A stretch of 64,000 nucleotides of DNA. Source: Candidatus Segatella intestinihominis. Its GTDB lineage: Bacteria; Bacteroidota; Bacteroidia; Bacteroidales; Bacteroidaceae. The notes below the pieces were generated by a model. It ran no database searches. It saw nothing but the letters and a program-made list of their open reading frames with translations, and had not been told where the DNA came from. This document shows positions 16,993 to 26,019 of the stretch, piece after piece. The position numbers and the translations under genes were made by a program. The DNA lies in the NCBI GenBank assembly GCA_900548535.1, contig URLG01000002.1:50738-114737 (forward strand). Direction: 5' to 3'. Every line of letters begins with the position of its first letter. Within the stretch, counting starts at the first letter, position 1.

Positions 16993-18119
16993 GAGAAAAC
17001 ACCCTATCCCGCCCTGCGTGCAATGCCCTGAGAGGCTTAGCCATCATCGGCATCTTCTTGCACAATTATTGCCACTGGCTCGGTCCCATCGTCAAGGAGA
17101 ACGAGTATCAGTACTTCCAGCACAATGTAGACTGGCTATGGCAGGTATGGCAGCATCCAGATTTGAATCTGCCCATCCACTTGCTGTCATTCTTCGGTCA
17201 TTACGGAGTGCCTGTATTCCTCTTCCTCAGTGCCTACGGCTTGGTGATGAAGTATGAGGCAGGTCCTCGTCTTGCCTCATCCAGCCAGCAGTTTAGCATC
17301 TCGGGCAAGAGCCTGCTTAATTGGCGAGAGCCGCTGCGCTTCATCCGTTATCATTACCTGAAGCTCTTCAAGATGATGATTGTGGGATTCGCCGCCTTCA
17401 CCATGCTCGATTTCATCACGCCGGGGGCTCACCATTATGATGCCCTTGACATCGTGGCAATGCTGGGCATGTTTAATAATGTATTGCCCGATCCCGACCG
17501 CATCATTTGGCCAGGTCCTTATTGGTTCTTCGGTTTGATGTTGCAGCTCTACATCGTGTATCGTCTCTTCATCTACCGCCGCCATTGGGGATATACCGTT
17601 ACGCTGATGGCGATATGCATAGCCATCCAGCTGGTGTTGGGATTCGACAATCCTGAGAGTGAGGCGATGAACCGCTACCGCTACAATTTCATGGGCGGTA
17701 TGCTGCCATTCGGCCTCGGCATTCTCTATGCCCGCTATGGTGAGAAGGTATTGATGACTTTCCATTCTCCTGTAACCAATGTCTTCGGTTGCATCTTCTG
17801 CCTCTCGCTCATTTTCAGTCTCAGCGGCAGCATGTTGGGCTGGACCTTCGTGCCTTTCTTCATCTGCCTGCTGTGTGTCTTAGTAGCCGAGATACTAGAA
17901 AATACGCCGTGGCTCTCAGGCATCTACAAGGTATTGGCATGGATGGGCAGCATATCTGCCGCTCTCTTCATCATCCATCCAGGGGCTAGAAAGATATTCA
18001 TCCCTATCAGCCGCCGTGGCGACATCTATGCCGGCTTATTGCTTTACATCATTGCCAGCATCTGCTTAGCTTGGCTCTTCACCCAACTAATGAAGAAAAT
18101 TCCGAATCCGAAGTACTAA
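16989..18119 (+). CDS. Acyltransferase-3 family membrane protein
   Basis: A 376-residue polytopic protein with about ten hydrophobic segments. The start RGLAIIGIFLHNYCHW has the Arg and His of the acyltransferase-3 active site, and VPVFLFLSAYGLVMKYE is the usual second block. Such proteins O-acylate sugars (often acetyl groups) of O-antigen or other surface glycans. Translation is likely coupled to the sulfatase-fold gene by the ATGA overlap. The acceptor cannot be read from sequence. Confidence 0.85.
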   Translation: MRENTLSRPACNALRGLAIIGIFLHNYCHWLGPIVKENEYQYFQHNVDWLWQVWQHPDLNLPIHLLSFFGHYGVPVFLFLSAYGLVMKYEAGPRLASSSQQFSISGKSLLNWREPLRFIRYHYLKLFKMMIVGFAAFTMLDFITPGAHHYDALDIVAMLGMFNNVLPDPDRIIWPGPYWFFGLMLQLYIVYRLFIYRRHWGYTVTLMAICIAIQLVLGFDNPESEAMNRYRYNFMGGMLPFGLGILYARYGEKVLMTFHSPVTNVFGCIFCLSLIFSLSGSMLGWTFVPFFICLLCVLVAEILENTPWLSGIYKVLAWMGSISAALFIIHPGARKIFIPISRRGDIYAGLLLYIIASICLAWLFTQLMKKIPNPKY

Positions 18120-18182
18120 AACAGGAGGAAGATACTAACAATAAGGGGAGAAAGAACTAAGAATAGAGGGTGAAAGAACACG

Positions 18183-18288
18183 TTCCTCAAGTCGGCTGAC
18201 TAGGCTCATCCAATCGGATGACGGGAGTCATCCAAACGTACGACTAGGCTCGTCCAAACGGATGACCCTAGTCAACCGACTTGAGGAA
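18183..18288. repeat. Mosaic palindrome: 22-bp inverted arms enclosing a 25-bp direct repeat
   Basis: Arms 18183-18204 and 18267-18288 (TTCCTCAAGTCGG-C-TGACTAGG and its complement) match at 21 of 22 positions. Inside, a 25-bp unit starting GACTAGGCTC occurs at 18198-18222 and 18242-18266 with two differences. GGATG/CATCC words make further small hairpins. The rest of the 325-bp gap 18120-18444 has no gene; its 3' end holds the promoter box of the next gene. Confidence 0.85.
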
Positions 18289-18408
18289 TAGTATTTTCTC
18301 CCTCCTCACCCAGTATTTCTTGCGGATAGCCAACCGTATAGTTTGGTATTATTACAATTTCCAATAAGAAAATTAGGCTTTTTCTATCGTAATATCGTTT
18401 TTTTTGTG

Positions 18409-18416
18409 TACTTTTG
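18409..18416 (+). promoter_or_regulatory. -7 box before the second acyltransferase
   Basis: TACTTTTG matches TAnnTTTG and lies 28 bp before the ATG at 18445. A -33 box is not obvious. It suggests that 18445-23830 forms its own operon. Confidence 0.5.
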
Positions 18417-18444
18417 CATCTAAGTATATAAATAAACCAGCAAC

Positions 18445-19452
18445 ATGTACAAGATAAAAGATATAGAACTGGCGAATATTAGCCGATTCAGAGGCGAGTT
18501 GATGGGGACGGCGATGCTCTTCATCATCCTCTTCCATGTGGCACTGCCAAGGGACGATATGTTCTACGGATTGCGCCGCATGGGCAATGTGGGCGTGGAT
18601 ATGTTTCTATTCCTCAGCGGCATCGGCTTGTGGTTTTCGTGGATGAAGACGCCCTCGGCTAGGCACTTCTTCATCCGCCGTTACCTGCGTATCTATCCTA
18701 CGTGGCTCATCATCGCCTGCCTCTTCTATATCCCGCAGTTTCATGGCGGAAGCCTATGGAACTGGATCAATCTCTTCGGAGAAATCAGCATCAACTGGGG
18801 ATTCTGGCTGCACGATGAGCTCAACTTCTGGTATATTCCTGCCACGATGATGCTCTATTGCTTTGCCCCAGCCTATATGGAACTCATCAAGCGGCACCCC
18901 ATCTACCGTTGGTTGCCCGTGGTGATGATCATGTGGTGCATACTGGTGGAATATGTTACGCCGATACACCAAGCCGTGGGACATCTGGAGATATTCTGGA
19001 GCCGAGTGCCAATCTTCTTTATCGGCATCAACATGGGCGAGATGGTTAGGCAGAAGCAGACGCTCGATGGTGCCTCCATCTGGATGATGTGGCTGATGTT
19101 CCTGATGACGCTCCTGGCTAGTATCTTCCTGGAGCAGGAGAAGCACGGCATGTTTCCGCTCTTCCTGGAGCGCATGCTCTATATCCCGCTCACCATCACG
19201 AGCATCTTGCTCTTGAATCGCGTCTTCCGCCGCACGCCGCATTGGTTCAACCGGGGCTTTATGTTTGTGGGAGCCTTGAGCCTGGAGTGTTACCTCATCC
19301 ACATCCATTTCGTGCTGCAATACATCGAGCGAGAGCATTGGGGCTATTGGCCCACCTTCTTCGTCTGCATCGCCATCACCCTACCATTGGCATGGCTCTT
19401 GAGCAAGATAGCAGGCTGGATATCCAAGGAATTATCTAAGATTATCAAATGA
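18445..19452 (+). CDS. Acyltransferase-3 family membrane protein
   Basis: A 335-residue polytopic protein. RFRGELMGTAMLFIILFHVA carries the conserved Arg and the catalytic His in the first membrane segment, then VGVDMFLFLSGIGLWFS follows as the family's second block and ALSLECYLIHIH lies near the C-terminus. It is a likely O-acyltransferase of a glycan. Its stop overlaps the UbiA gene by 4 bp (ATGA). It is only distantly similar to the acyltransferases at 16989 and 20982. Confidence 0.83.
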   Translation: MYKIKDIELANISRFRGELMGTAMLFIILFHVALPRDDMFYGLRRMGNVGVDMFLFLSGIGLWFSWMKTPSARHFFIRRYLRIYPTWLIIACLFYIPQFHGGSLWNWINLFGEISINWGFWLHDELNFWYIPATMMLYCFAPAYMELIKRHPIYRWLPVVMIMWCILVEYVTPIHQAVGHLEIFWSRVPIFFIGINMGEMVRQKQTLDGASIWMMWLMFLMTLLASIFLEQEKHGMFPLFLERMLYIPLTITSILLLNRVFRRTPHWFNRGFMFVGALSLECYLIHIHFVLQYIEREHWGYWPTFFVCIAITLPLAWLLSKIAGWISKELSKIIK

Positions 19453-20366
19453 CATCCAATATGAACGAGAATAAAATGAAAGATAGCAAGGGCTTCGGGG
19501 CTTTGATGCGCCTCATTCGCCCGAAACAATGGATCAAGAATGGATTCGTGTTCGTGCCATTATTCTTTGGCGGAGCCCTTTTCCATATCGATGCCTTGGT
19601 GGCAGGACTGGTAACATTCTTCGCCTTCAGCTTTGCGGCATCAAGCATCTATTGCTTCAACGACATCTTTGATGTGGAGGCTGACCGCCGTCACCCAGTG
19701 AAGTGCCATCGTCCGATAGCATCGGGAGCGGTGAGCATCAAGCAGGCTTACGCATTGATGCTCATCATGTTTGCTCTGTCCATGGGCATTTGCTGCCTGC
19801 TGGGGTCGCTGGAGACCATCGGCATCATCGCCTTCTACTGGCTTCTGAACCTGGGCTATTGCGCCAAACTGAAGCAGTATGCCATCATCGATGTATGCGT
19901 GGTGGCATTCGGATTTGTACTCCGCTTGCTGGCAGGAGGTGTGTCTACGCATATCATGCTGAGTAAATGGATTGTGCTGATGACCTTCCTCATCACGCTC
20001 TTCATGAGCTTTGCCAAGCGCCGAGACGATGTGGTGAGAATGGAGAAGACGGGCGAGGCTCCTCGCAAGAACACCATTCGCTACAATCTCACCTTCATCA
20101 ACCAGGCTATCACTATCACAGCCTCGGTTACGCTGGTGTGCTACATCATGTATACCGTGAGCCCTGAGGTCATCGAGAATTTCCATACAGAGAATCTCTA
20201 TCTGACGAGTGTATTCGTATTGGTGGGCCTGCTGCGCTACATCCAGATAGCCGTAGTGGATGAGCAGAGCGGTGACCCAACGAAGATTATCCTCCGCGAC
20301 CGCATCACCCAGTTTATCGTGCTGGCTTGGTTGCTCTCATTCCTATTCCTCATTTACATCGTATAA
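19449..20366 (+). CDS. UbiA prenyltransferase family protein, decaprenyl-phosphate phosphoribosyltransferase-like
   Basis: A 305-residue inner-membrane protein with about eight helices. The first aspartate motif, starting at Asn71, reads NDIFDVEADRRHPVKCHRP, matching the mycobacterial decaprenylphosphoryl-5-phosphoribose synthase branch of UbiA. A second Asp-rich region is SFAKRRDDVVRMEK. In that branch the enzyme moves 5-phosphoribose from PRPP onto a polyprenyl phosphate. The HAD phosphatase gene starts 3 bp later and could remove the 5-phosphate, giving a lipid-linked pentose donor. Family assignment is firm; the substrate is inferred. Confidence 0.85.
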   Translation: MTSNMNENKMKDSKGFGALMRLIRPKQWIKNGFVFVPLFFGGALFHIDALVAGLVTFFAFSFAASSIYCFNDIFDVEADRRHPVKCHRPIASGAVSIKQAYALMLIMFALSMGICCLLGSLETIGIIAFYWLLNLGYCAKLKQYAIIDVCVVAFGFVLRLLAGGVSTHIMLSKWIVLMTFLITLFMSFAKRRDDVVRMEKTGEAPRKNTIRYNLTFINQAITITASVTLVCYIMYTVSPEVIENFHTENLYLTSVFVLVGLLRYIQIAVVDEQSGDPTKIILRDRITQFIVLAWLLSFLFLIYIV

Positions 20367-20369
20367 GGT

Positions 20370-20972
20370 ATGAAAAAACTATATTGTTTTGATTTCGACG
20401 GGACATTGACCACGAGCGATACTTTGCTCGAATTTATCAAATACGCCAAGGGCAATGGTCGCTTCTGGATGACATTCTTGATGTATAGCCCACTGTTGGT
20501 ACTGATGAAACTCCATCTTTATCCCAACTGGAAGGCAAAGCAGAAGATCTTCGCTTATCTCTTTGCTGGTATGCGCATCGAGAAGTTTGATGCCCTGTGC
20601 CGTGAGTTTGCCGAGGAGAAGCAACATTTGCTCCGTCCGCAGGGCATTCAGAAAGTGCATGAGGCCATCAACGAAGGAGCTGAGGTATTCATCGTGAGTG
20701 CCAGCATTGACAACTGGGTGAGCCCCTTCTTCCAAGTGCGCGGTTTGGACGGCATTCAGGTATTGGGCACTCAGGTAGAAACCGAAGGCGGCATCTTGAC
20801 CGGTCGTTTCAAGACCAAGAACTGCTATGGTGCAGAGAAGATAAACCGCATCTGCCAGGCTTTGCCGGACGCCCCAGAGCAATACGAAATAGAAGCTTAT
20901 GGTGACAGCTGTGGCGACAAGGAGATGTTAGCCTTTGCGGGCAAGGGCCACTACAAGCCATTCAGAGATTAA
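20370..20972 (+). CDS. HAD-IB family phosphatase
   Basis: A 200-residue cytosolic phosphatase. Motif I is CFDFDGTLTTSDT (nucleophile Asp and acid Asp), motif II is IVSAS, and motif III/IV is the KNCYGAEK lysine region and YGDSCGDKEML. The HAD-IB group resembles SerB. Its place 3 bp behind the UbiA gene suggests that it acts on the phosphorylated prenyl-sugar made by UbiA, replacing the PAP2 phosphatase that does this in actinobacteria. Confidence 0.87.
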   Translation: MKKLYCFDFDGTLTTSDTLLEFIKYAKGNGRFWMTFLMYSPLLVLMKLHLYPNWKAKQKIFAYLFAGMRIEKFDALCREFAEEKQHLLRPQGIQKVHEAINEGAEVFIVSASIDNWVSPFFQVRGLDGIQVLGTQVETEGGILTGRFKTKNCYGAEKINRICQALPDAPEQYEIEAYGDSCGDKEMLAFAGKGHYKPFRD

Positions 20973-20981
20973 GAACAAGAT

Positions 20982-21956
20982 ATGATGCAAAAACAAAGAA
21001 ATACAGACCTCGACTTCATCAGAGCCGTACTCATCATGCTCATGATATTGATACATATCGTGAGTTTTGGCAATGCCTACCCCCATCTCAAGGCTGGCAT
21101 CTTGTCGTTTATGATGCCTACCTTCCTGATAATCACGGGTTATCTGGTGAATATAGAGAAGTCTTGGAAGCAGATGGGCAAGTATCTGCTCTGTCTCGCC
21201 CTGCCCTACGTGATTATGGTGACGGGATATAGCATTCTGTCCTACTATATGCCCGTAAGGGATGGCATTACCGATCTATCCATCAGCCAAATATGCGAGA
21301 AGATCTTTGTTACTTCCATCGGTCCATATTGGTTTATCCAGACGATGATTATCTGCGGGGCACTCTATTATCTCAGCTTCAAATGCATCAGATGGGATGG
21401 TATGAGAATGGGTGGGCAAGAGCATTGCAAGCACAACAGCTTGGTAGCCTTTGCCCTCATGCTGGTACTGGTATCGCTCACTCCCGCCCTATCAACCACT
21501 GCTGCCGCATACTATTTCATCGGAGTGGTCATCCGGCAGAGCAAGGCGGAATTTAGCAAGATATTCCGTCCCTCCTATGTTGCCATTTGGCTATGGGCTC
21601 TCATATTGCTGAAAGAGGATAGGTATAACTGGGCATACATTGCCGTCATCTTCTCTTGCTGGTGCTGCATCTCCACGCTGATGTGGGTGCGCGGTACGTT
21701 ATCAGTCTTCAAACTGGGCAAGATAGACTCCACCTTATTATATATAGGGCGCAATACGCTGCCCATCTATCTCTTTCACCCCATCTTCACGATGGCAGCC
21801 AAGTTCTATCATCCCCTCTTCGGTTGGGATTCATCGGAGATAGCATTTGCCCTCTTCACCGTGGTACTAGCCATTGTGGGCAGCATCGGTATCGCCAAAC
21901 TGATGGAGATGACCCACACGGCAGTGATTTTCGGCAAAGAAAAGATATTGAGATAA
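20982..21956 (+). CDS. Acyltransferase-3 family membrane protein
   Basis: A 324-residue polytopic protein, third acyltransferase-3 member in the locus. RNTDLDFIRAVLIMLMILIH has the conserved Arg/His pair, and IGRNTLPIYLFHPIF near the C-terminus is typical. FMMPTFLIITGYL fits the second block. It starts 9 bp after the HAD gene. Predicted role: O-acylation of the glycan built by this locus. Confidence 0.82.
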   Translation: MMQKQRNTDLDFIRAVLIMLMILIHIVSFGNAYPHLKAGILSFMMPTFLIITGYLVNIEKSWKQMGKYLLCLALPYVIMVTGYSILSYYMPVRDGITDLSISQICEKIFVTSIGPYWFIQTMIICGALYYLSFKCIRWDGMRMGGQEHCKHNSLVAFALMLVLVSLTPALSTTAAAYYFIGVVIRQSKAEFSKIFRPSYVAIWLWALILLKEDRYNWAYIAVIFSCWCCISTLMWVRGTLSVFKLGKIDSTLLYIGRNTLPIYLFHPIFTMAAKFYHPLFGWDSSEIAFALFTVVLAIVGSIGIAKLMEMTHTAVIFGKEKILR

Positions 21957-21977
21957 AACTAAAGAAAAAGAAAGACA

Positions 21978-22415
21978 ATGAACATCAAGCAAAAGATAAA
22001 CAATATGGACGAAGCCAAGCGCCAGAAACTGGGCGAAGTGGTGAGATTCGGCATCGTGGGCGGACTAGCCACCGTGCTGCAATACGTCATCTATCTAGCC
22101 ATGATGCCTGTATTGGCACACTTCATTCCGAAGATGGGCGACCACACCTTGGCTACCACCTCCAATACCATCGCCTATGTGGTGAGCTTCATCTTCAATT
22201 TCATCGCCAGCACCCGATATACCTTCAAGGTGAAGGCGAATGCCAAGCGCGGTGCGGGTTTCACGCTATCCCACGTGGTGAATTACTCCATGCAGACCCT
22301 CTGCCTCAATCTCATCGTAGGCTTGGGTATGCTGAAACAGTGGGCGATGATCCCCACACTCTGCATCTGCATCCCCATCAACTTCTTGCTTGTAAGGTTT
22401 TTCCTCAAAAAATAA
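21978..22415 (+). CDS. GtrA-family membrane protein
   Basis: A 145-residue protein with four hydrophobic segments and the family start EVVRFGIVGGLATVLQYVIY; the middle NTIAYVVSFIFNFIASTRYTF is also typical. GtrA proteins are thought to flip polyprenyl-phosphate-linked sugars across the inner membrane. Here it follows the UbiA/HAD pair and precedes a large membrane protein. The order lipid-sugar synthesis, flipping, membrane transferase is what a polyprenyl-phospho-sugar system would need. Confidence 0.9.
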   Translation: MNIKQKINNMDEAKRQKLGEVVRFGIVGGLATVLQYVIYLAMMPVLAHFIPKMGDHTLATTSNTIAYVVSFIFNFIASTRYTFKVKANAKRGAGFTLSHVVNYSMQTLCLNLIVGLGMLKQWAMIPTLCICIPINFLLVRFFLKK

Positions 22416-22426
22416 CATCACAGACA

Positions 22427-23830
22427 ATGAAAAAGATATTCCATATATTCCAGATCAAGAAAGAGGAGAGATGGCTCGCCGCCTTCATCTTCTTGGTACT
22501 TGCCGTGCTCAATGGCTTGGTGATATGCCATTATTACGACCTTTTCACCCCTATCAGCGACCATTACTACGGCACATTCATCAAGAACTTCCACATCTCG
22601 GGCTTCGACCCACTCACCTATTATGTGCTGAGCAACTGGGAGACATCTTATAATGTATATCGCCACCCACTCTTGGCATTCTACATGTACATTCCATATC
22701 TGCTGAACATGGGATTGATGCAAATAACAGGCCTCAACTGCGCCCTCTTCATCGCCGTGGCAATGCAGCTGTTCTGCGCCTTCTACTCCTGCATCTTCAT
22801 GTATCGCATCTTCCGAGAGGTCATCGAACTGAGCCAGTGGGCAGCCCACATCTTTACGCTTTTCTTCCTCAGCATCGGCTATGTGCTGGTAACGAGCATC
22901 GTACCCGACCACTTCATCATCTCGATGTTCCTGCTCATCCTTGCCCTCTACATCTCTGGGCGCAGAATGAAGAACCATCACCCCTTCAAGATATGGCAGA
23001 GCATCCTCTACTTCCTGCTCACTGCGGGCACCTCGCTCAATAACGGCTTGAAGATATTCTTCTCCGCCCTCTTCGTCAATGGCAAGGGTTTCTTCCGTCC
23101 TAAGCATCTGCTGCTTGCGGTCATCCTGCCTGCCGCCCTATTGTGGGGCTTCTGTAGATGGGAATACAAGACCTTCGTATGGCCTAAGGAGATGCAGAAG
23201 AAGGAGATGAGAGCCCAGAGGAAAGCCAAACTGCAAAAACAAAAGCAACTGCTAGCCCTCCATGATACAGCTCATCAAGCAAAAGACCAAGTAGCCAAGC
23301 CCGTCAAGAAAAAAGCCGTAAGAAAAGTGGGCCATCCATTCATGTCTGGCGAATTTATGGGTTGGACCGATGCTACCACACAGCGAGAAGCCAGCATCGT
23401 GGAGAATCTCTTTGGCGAAGGCATCCAGTTGCACCAAGACCATCTCTTGGAAGATGAATTGCGCCATCGCCCGATGATCGTGAAATATCGCCATTGGGAG
23501 AACTACGCCGTGGAGGCAATCATTGGCATCCTCTTCGTGCTGGGCATCATCATGGGCAGGAAGAGCAAGTTCCTTTGGCTCGTGATGTCTTACTTTGCGC
23601 TCGATATGCTGCTCCACATCGGCTTGGGCTTCGGCATCAACGAGGTATACATCATGACAGCCCACTGGATATACGCCGTGCCTATCGCCATCGCCTTCGT
23701 ATGGAAGGGTACGCCGAGCCGAGGCAAGGGCTATGTAGCCCTGCTCATCTGGGTATTGGCACTCTATCTATTGGTATATAACGGCAACCTCATCTTCAAG
23801 TATCTAGCATGGCGCTTTATTAATTCTTAA
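22427..23830 (+). CDS. DUF6080-like polytopic membrane protein (paralogue 1)
   Basis: A 467-residue protein with about nine hydrophobic segments and a basic, Lys-rich cytosolic or periplasmic loop in the middle. The ATG at 22427 is the true start; the open frame reaches further upstream but there reads through gtrA in the wrong frame. Conserved words are SGFDPLTYYVLSN, RHPLLAF, SIVENLFGEGIQLHQ and GFGINEVYIM. The same words occur in the protein at 26020. I believe it belongs to the Bacteroidota family DUF6080; its function is unproven. Position after gtrA suggests a glycan transferase of the GT-C type, but I see no proven active-site motif. Confidence 0.72.
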   Translation: MKKIFHIFQIKKEERWLAAFIFLVLAVLNGLVICHYYDLFTPISDHYYGTFIKNFHISGFDPLTYYVLSNWETSYNVYRHPLLAFYMYIPYLLNMGLMQITGLNCALFIAVAMQLFCAFYSCIFMYRIFREVIELSQWAAHIFTLFFLSIGYVLVTSIVPDHFIISMFLLILALYISGRRMKNHHPFKIWQSILYFLLTAGTSLNNGLKIFFSALFVNGKGFFRPKHLLLAVILPAALLWGFCRWEYKTFVWPKEMQKKEMRAQRKAKLQKQKQLLALHDTAHQAKDQVAKPVKKKAVRKVGHPFMSGEFMGWTDATTQREASIVENLFGEGIQLHQDHLLEDELRHRPMIVKYRHWENYAVEAIIGILFVLGIIMGRKSKFLWLVMSYFALDMLLHIGLGFGINEVYIMTAHWIYAVPIAIAFVWKGTPSRGKGYVALLIWVLALYLLVYNGNLIFKYLAWRFINS

Positions 23831-23833
23831 TTA

Positions 23834-24859
23834 TCAAACGTGTCTGTCTCTTCCCAACCATTTATTAATCCTGCGGCGGATAGCCTTGGTGATAATCTTG
23901 AAGTTGCCATACTTCAGGTTGAGGATGAGTTCTTCCAGTGAGCGAGTCACCTTGATGCCAGGATGTCCCCAAGCATGATTCTTGTAGACTCGCTCCTTAT
24001 ATTCCACATTCTCTATGACATAACGAGGATGCTTCAGCGGGAAAGCCAACTCATGGCGACCCATCGTAAAGATACGGCGATAACCACGTGGGGTGGTCTT
24101 CATACTGCCAGAAAAATGGGTGGAGTCTTCTGAGAGACCGAGATTGTTGATGAGATTCTTCGTTGGCATGATGGCTAAGCCCGACTGCAACAGCATGAAA
24201 GCCCAAAAGATGCTCTCATAATACTCCTTGCCACTCTGCTGATGCTCTCGGCACATCCGCTCAAAATCGCTGCGATAGCCACGCTGCTTGCACAGACGGC
24301 GCAAAGTTTGCATCGCCTTCTTATCCTGCAAGAAGGCATAGTCGCCCTCCCACTTGTCTACCACTCTGCGCCAGGAAGCCCAGCCCCAGATGCTAAACAC
24401 GGAGGTAAAGAAGTAGCTATCTTCGCAATCAGCCGACACCTCATCCTCATTAAAACCAGCTATCATGGCTATGCGCTCATCATGCTCATAGCGATCGAGC
24501 ATCTCCTTACAGAAAGGGAAGAACGACTGCGATGGCACATCGTCATCCTCTAGAACGATGCACTTATCCACCATAGAGAAAGCCCACTTCTGAGATAGAT
24601 ATTCCGAAGGATCGCAACCTTGGTTTTTGGTCTGGTAAGCACGATGCACCTCACACTCCCAGTCGATGTTCTCATCACTGGCTATCTGTCGGCATGCCTC
24701 CACGCCCGGCATATCTCGCTCGCCACGAGGTCCATCCTGATAGAGGAACAATTTGGCAGGACGAGCCTTCTTCACCTCGTCGAACACCTTTTGGAAATGG
24801 TCGGGCCTATTGAAGAACAACATCAATACGGCAACATCTATCTTAGCTGACTGTTTCAT
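23834..24859 (-). CDS. Glycosyltransferase-like protein (HlpA-like, GT-A fold)
   Basis: A 341-residue cytosolic protein. The start VAVLMLFFNRPDHFQKVFDEV fits a nucleotide-sugar binding domain, and CIVLEDDDVPS supplies a DxD-like acidic motif for metal binding. It resembles proteins often named hemolytic protein HlpA-like in Bacteroidota, which look like glycosyltransferases; hemolysis itself is not supported here. The C-terminus is strongly basic. It converges on the DUF6080-like gene with only 3 bp between the stops and is co-transcribed with the next GT2 gene. Confidence 0.75.
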   Translation of the reverse strand: MKQSAKIDVAVLMLFFNRPDHFQKVFDEVKKARPAKLFLYQDGPRGERDMPGVEACRQIASDENIDWECEVHRAYQTKNQGCDPSEYLSQKWAFSMVDKCIVLEDDDVPSQSFFPFCKEMLDRYEHDERIAMIAGFNEDEVSADCEDSYFFTSVFSIWGWASWRRVVDKWEGDYAFLQDKKAMQTLRRLCKQRGYRSDFERMCREHQQSGKEYYESIFWAFMLLQSGLAIMPTKNLINNLGLSEDSTHFSGSMKTTPRGYRRIFTMGRHELAFPLKHPRYVIENVEYKERVYKNHAWGHPGIKVTRSLEELILNLKYGNFKIITKAIRRRINKWLGRDRHV

Positions 24860-24890
24860 ATTTCTTTTTATATGTTGGAAAAGAATATTC

Positions 24891-25892
24891 CTATTTCTTG
24901 TTCAGAAGATAACGATAATTATATACTTGCATAAACGGATTGAGCACGGCACGCACCAGAGCCACAGGATCCTTCTCGTAGGTATAGAACATCACGTGGC
25001 GATACTTCACATACCATCTCACCAATCCCAAGAAAGCCCACAAGCCCAGCTTGCTCTCGCAGCGCATCAATCGGACGGCATCCTTGTAGATAGGCGCATC
25101 GCTCTGTATGCTCTCCAAGAATCCACCCCTCACACTGAAATGCTTAGCCATCAGCGGTTTTACTCGATGATAATTCTTGATGCCCCACCATACGATGTAG
25201 GCGCCATTGCCCATACCGCGCAGTCGCTTGGTATCCACATCCTTATAGGATGCCGCATCCACATGTCGGCGCTGCATGGTAATCACCCTATCCAGCAAGA
25301 CGATGCTATCCAAAGCTGCTGCCGTTTGTCCCAAGATCACGTCATACCAAGTGTGGGTATAGATGGGGCGAGTCTCCAGATGGCTAGGCAGATGTTCCAA
25401 GAGTTCTCTGCGGAAGAGGGTGCAATGACCTGGCATCGAGGCATACATCATACGCACGATGTTGCAGTTGGGCTTGCGCTCGTCGTAGTGTACGTTCACT
25501 CGTTTGTCGCCCTCGTCATAGAAAGGTACGGAGCGGCCTACGCACATCATCTTGTCGCCGATGGCCTGGAGCATCACCTCTATCTTATCCAGTTTCCAGA
25601 TGTCGTCTTGGTCGCTGATGGCAACATATTCGCCCTGCGCCTTGCGGATGGCACTGAAGAAATTGTTATTGATACCCTTGCCCAGTTCATTCTGCGTGAT
25701 ACGGATGATGGGGTATTGCTTGGCATACTGGCGAACGATGTCCATCGTATCATCCGTGGAACCATCGTCCTGAATGATGATTTCACAGGGCAGATACGTT
25801 TGCCGCACGATGGAGTCAAGCTGTTCCTTGATATATTTTCCACCATTATAGGTACACATCACCACCGATACCGTCTTCTTATCTTGCGTCAT
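24891..25892 (-). CDS. Family 2 glycosyltransferase
   Basis: A 333-residue GT2 enzyme. VSVVMCTYNGGKYIKEQLDS opens the Rossmann-like domain, IIIQDDGSTDDT carries the first acidic pair, and AISDQDDIW is the metal-binding DxD region. This subgroup resembles rhamnosyl- or galactofuranosyltransferases of O-antigen loci. A two-box promoter lies just upstream, so this gene and 23834-24859 form a two-gene operon that opposes the surrounding plus-strand genes. The protein is similar in layout to the GT2 at 30164. Confidence 0.87.
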   Translation of the reverse strand: MTQDKKTVSVVMCTYNGGKYIKEQLDSIVRQTYLPCEIIIQDDGSTDDTMDIVRQYAKQYPIIRITQNELGKGINNNFFSAIRKAQGEYVAISDQDDIWKLDKIEVMLQAIGDKMMCVGRSVPFYDEGDKRVNVHYDERKPNCNIVRMMYASMPGHCTLFRRELLEHLPSHLETRPIYTHTWYDVILGQTAAALDSIVLLDRVITMQRRHVDAASYKDVDTKRLRGMGNGAYIVWWGIKNYHRVKPLMAKHFSVRGGFLESIQSDAPIYKDAVRLMRCESKLGLWAFLGLVRWYVKYRHVMFYTYEKDPVALVRAVLNPFMQVYNYRYLLNKK

Positions 25893-25910
25893 ATATTATC
25901 TTTTTTCGGG

Positions 25911-25941
25911 CAAAGTTAGCAAAACTTTTCCTAAATCCAAA
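25911..25941 (-). promoter_or_regulatory. Promoter of the two-gene glycosyltransferase operon
   Basis: On the minus strand TTTG (25938-25941), 19 bp, TAACTTTG (25911-25918) is a full match to the Bacteroidota consensus. The -7 box is 19 bp before the start codon. Confidence 0.75.
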
Positions 25942-25993
25942 GCAATTTGCGCATTTTCCATCGTTTTAGGTTCACTTATACGGAATATTTTAT

Positions 25994-26001
25994 TAATTTT
26001 G
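25994..26001 (+). promoter_or_regulatory. -7 box before the second DUF6080-like gene
   Basis: TAATTTTG matches TAnnTTTG and lies 18 bp before the ATG. The -33 position has no clear TTTG. Confidence 0.5.
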
Positions 26002-26019
26002 CACTCAAAATAAAGAAAG

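Noticed and set aside
21656..22426. Long plus-strand open frame continuous with the DUF6080-like gene
   Set aside because: It runs out of frame through the end of the acyltransferase gene and through gtrA, and its residues look like noise (His/Arg-rich). The real start is the ATG at 22427.
24753..25919. 388-residue plus-strand open frame over the two glycosyltransferase genes
   Set aside because: It is antisense to two clear GT genes and contains no domain signature.
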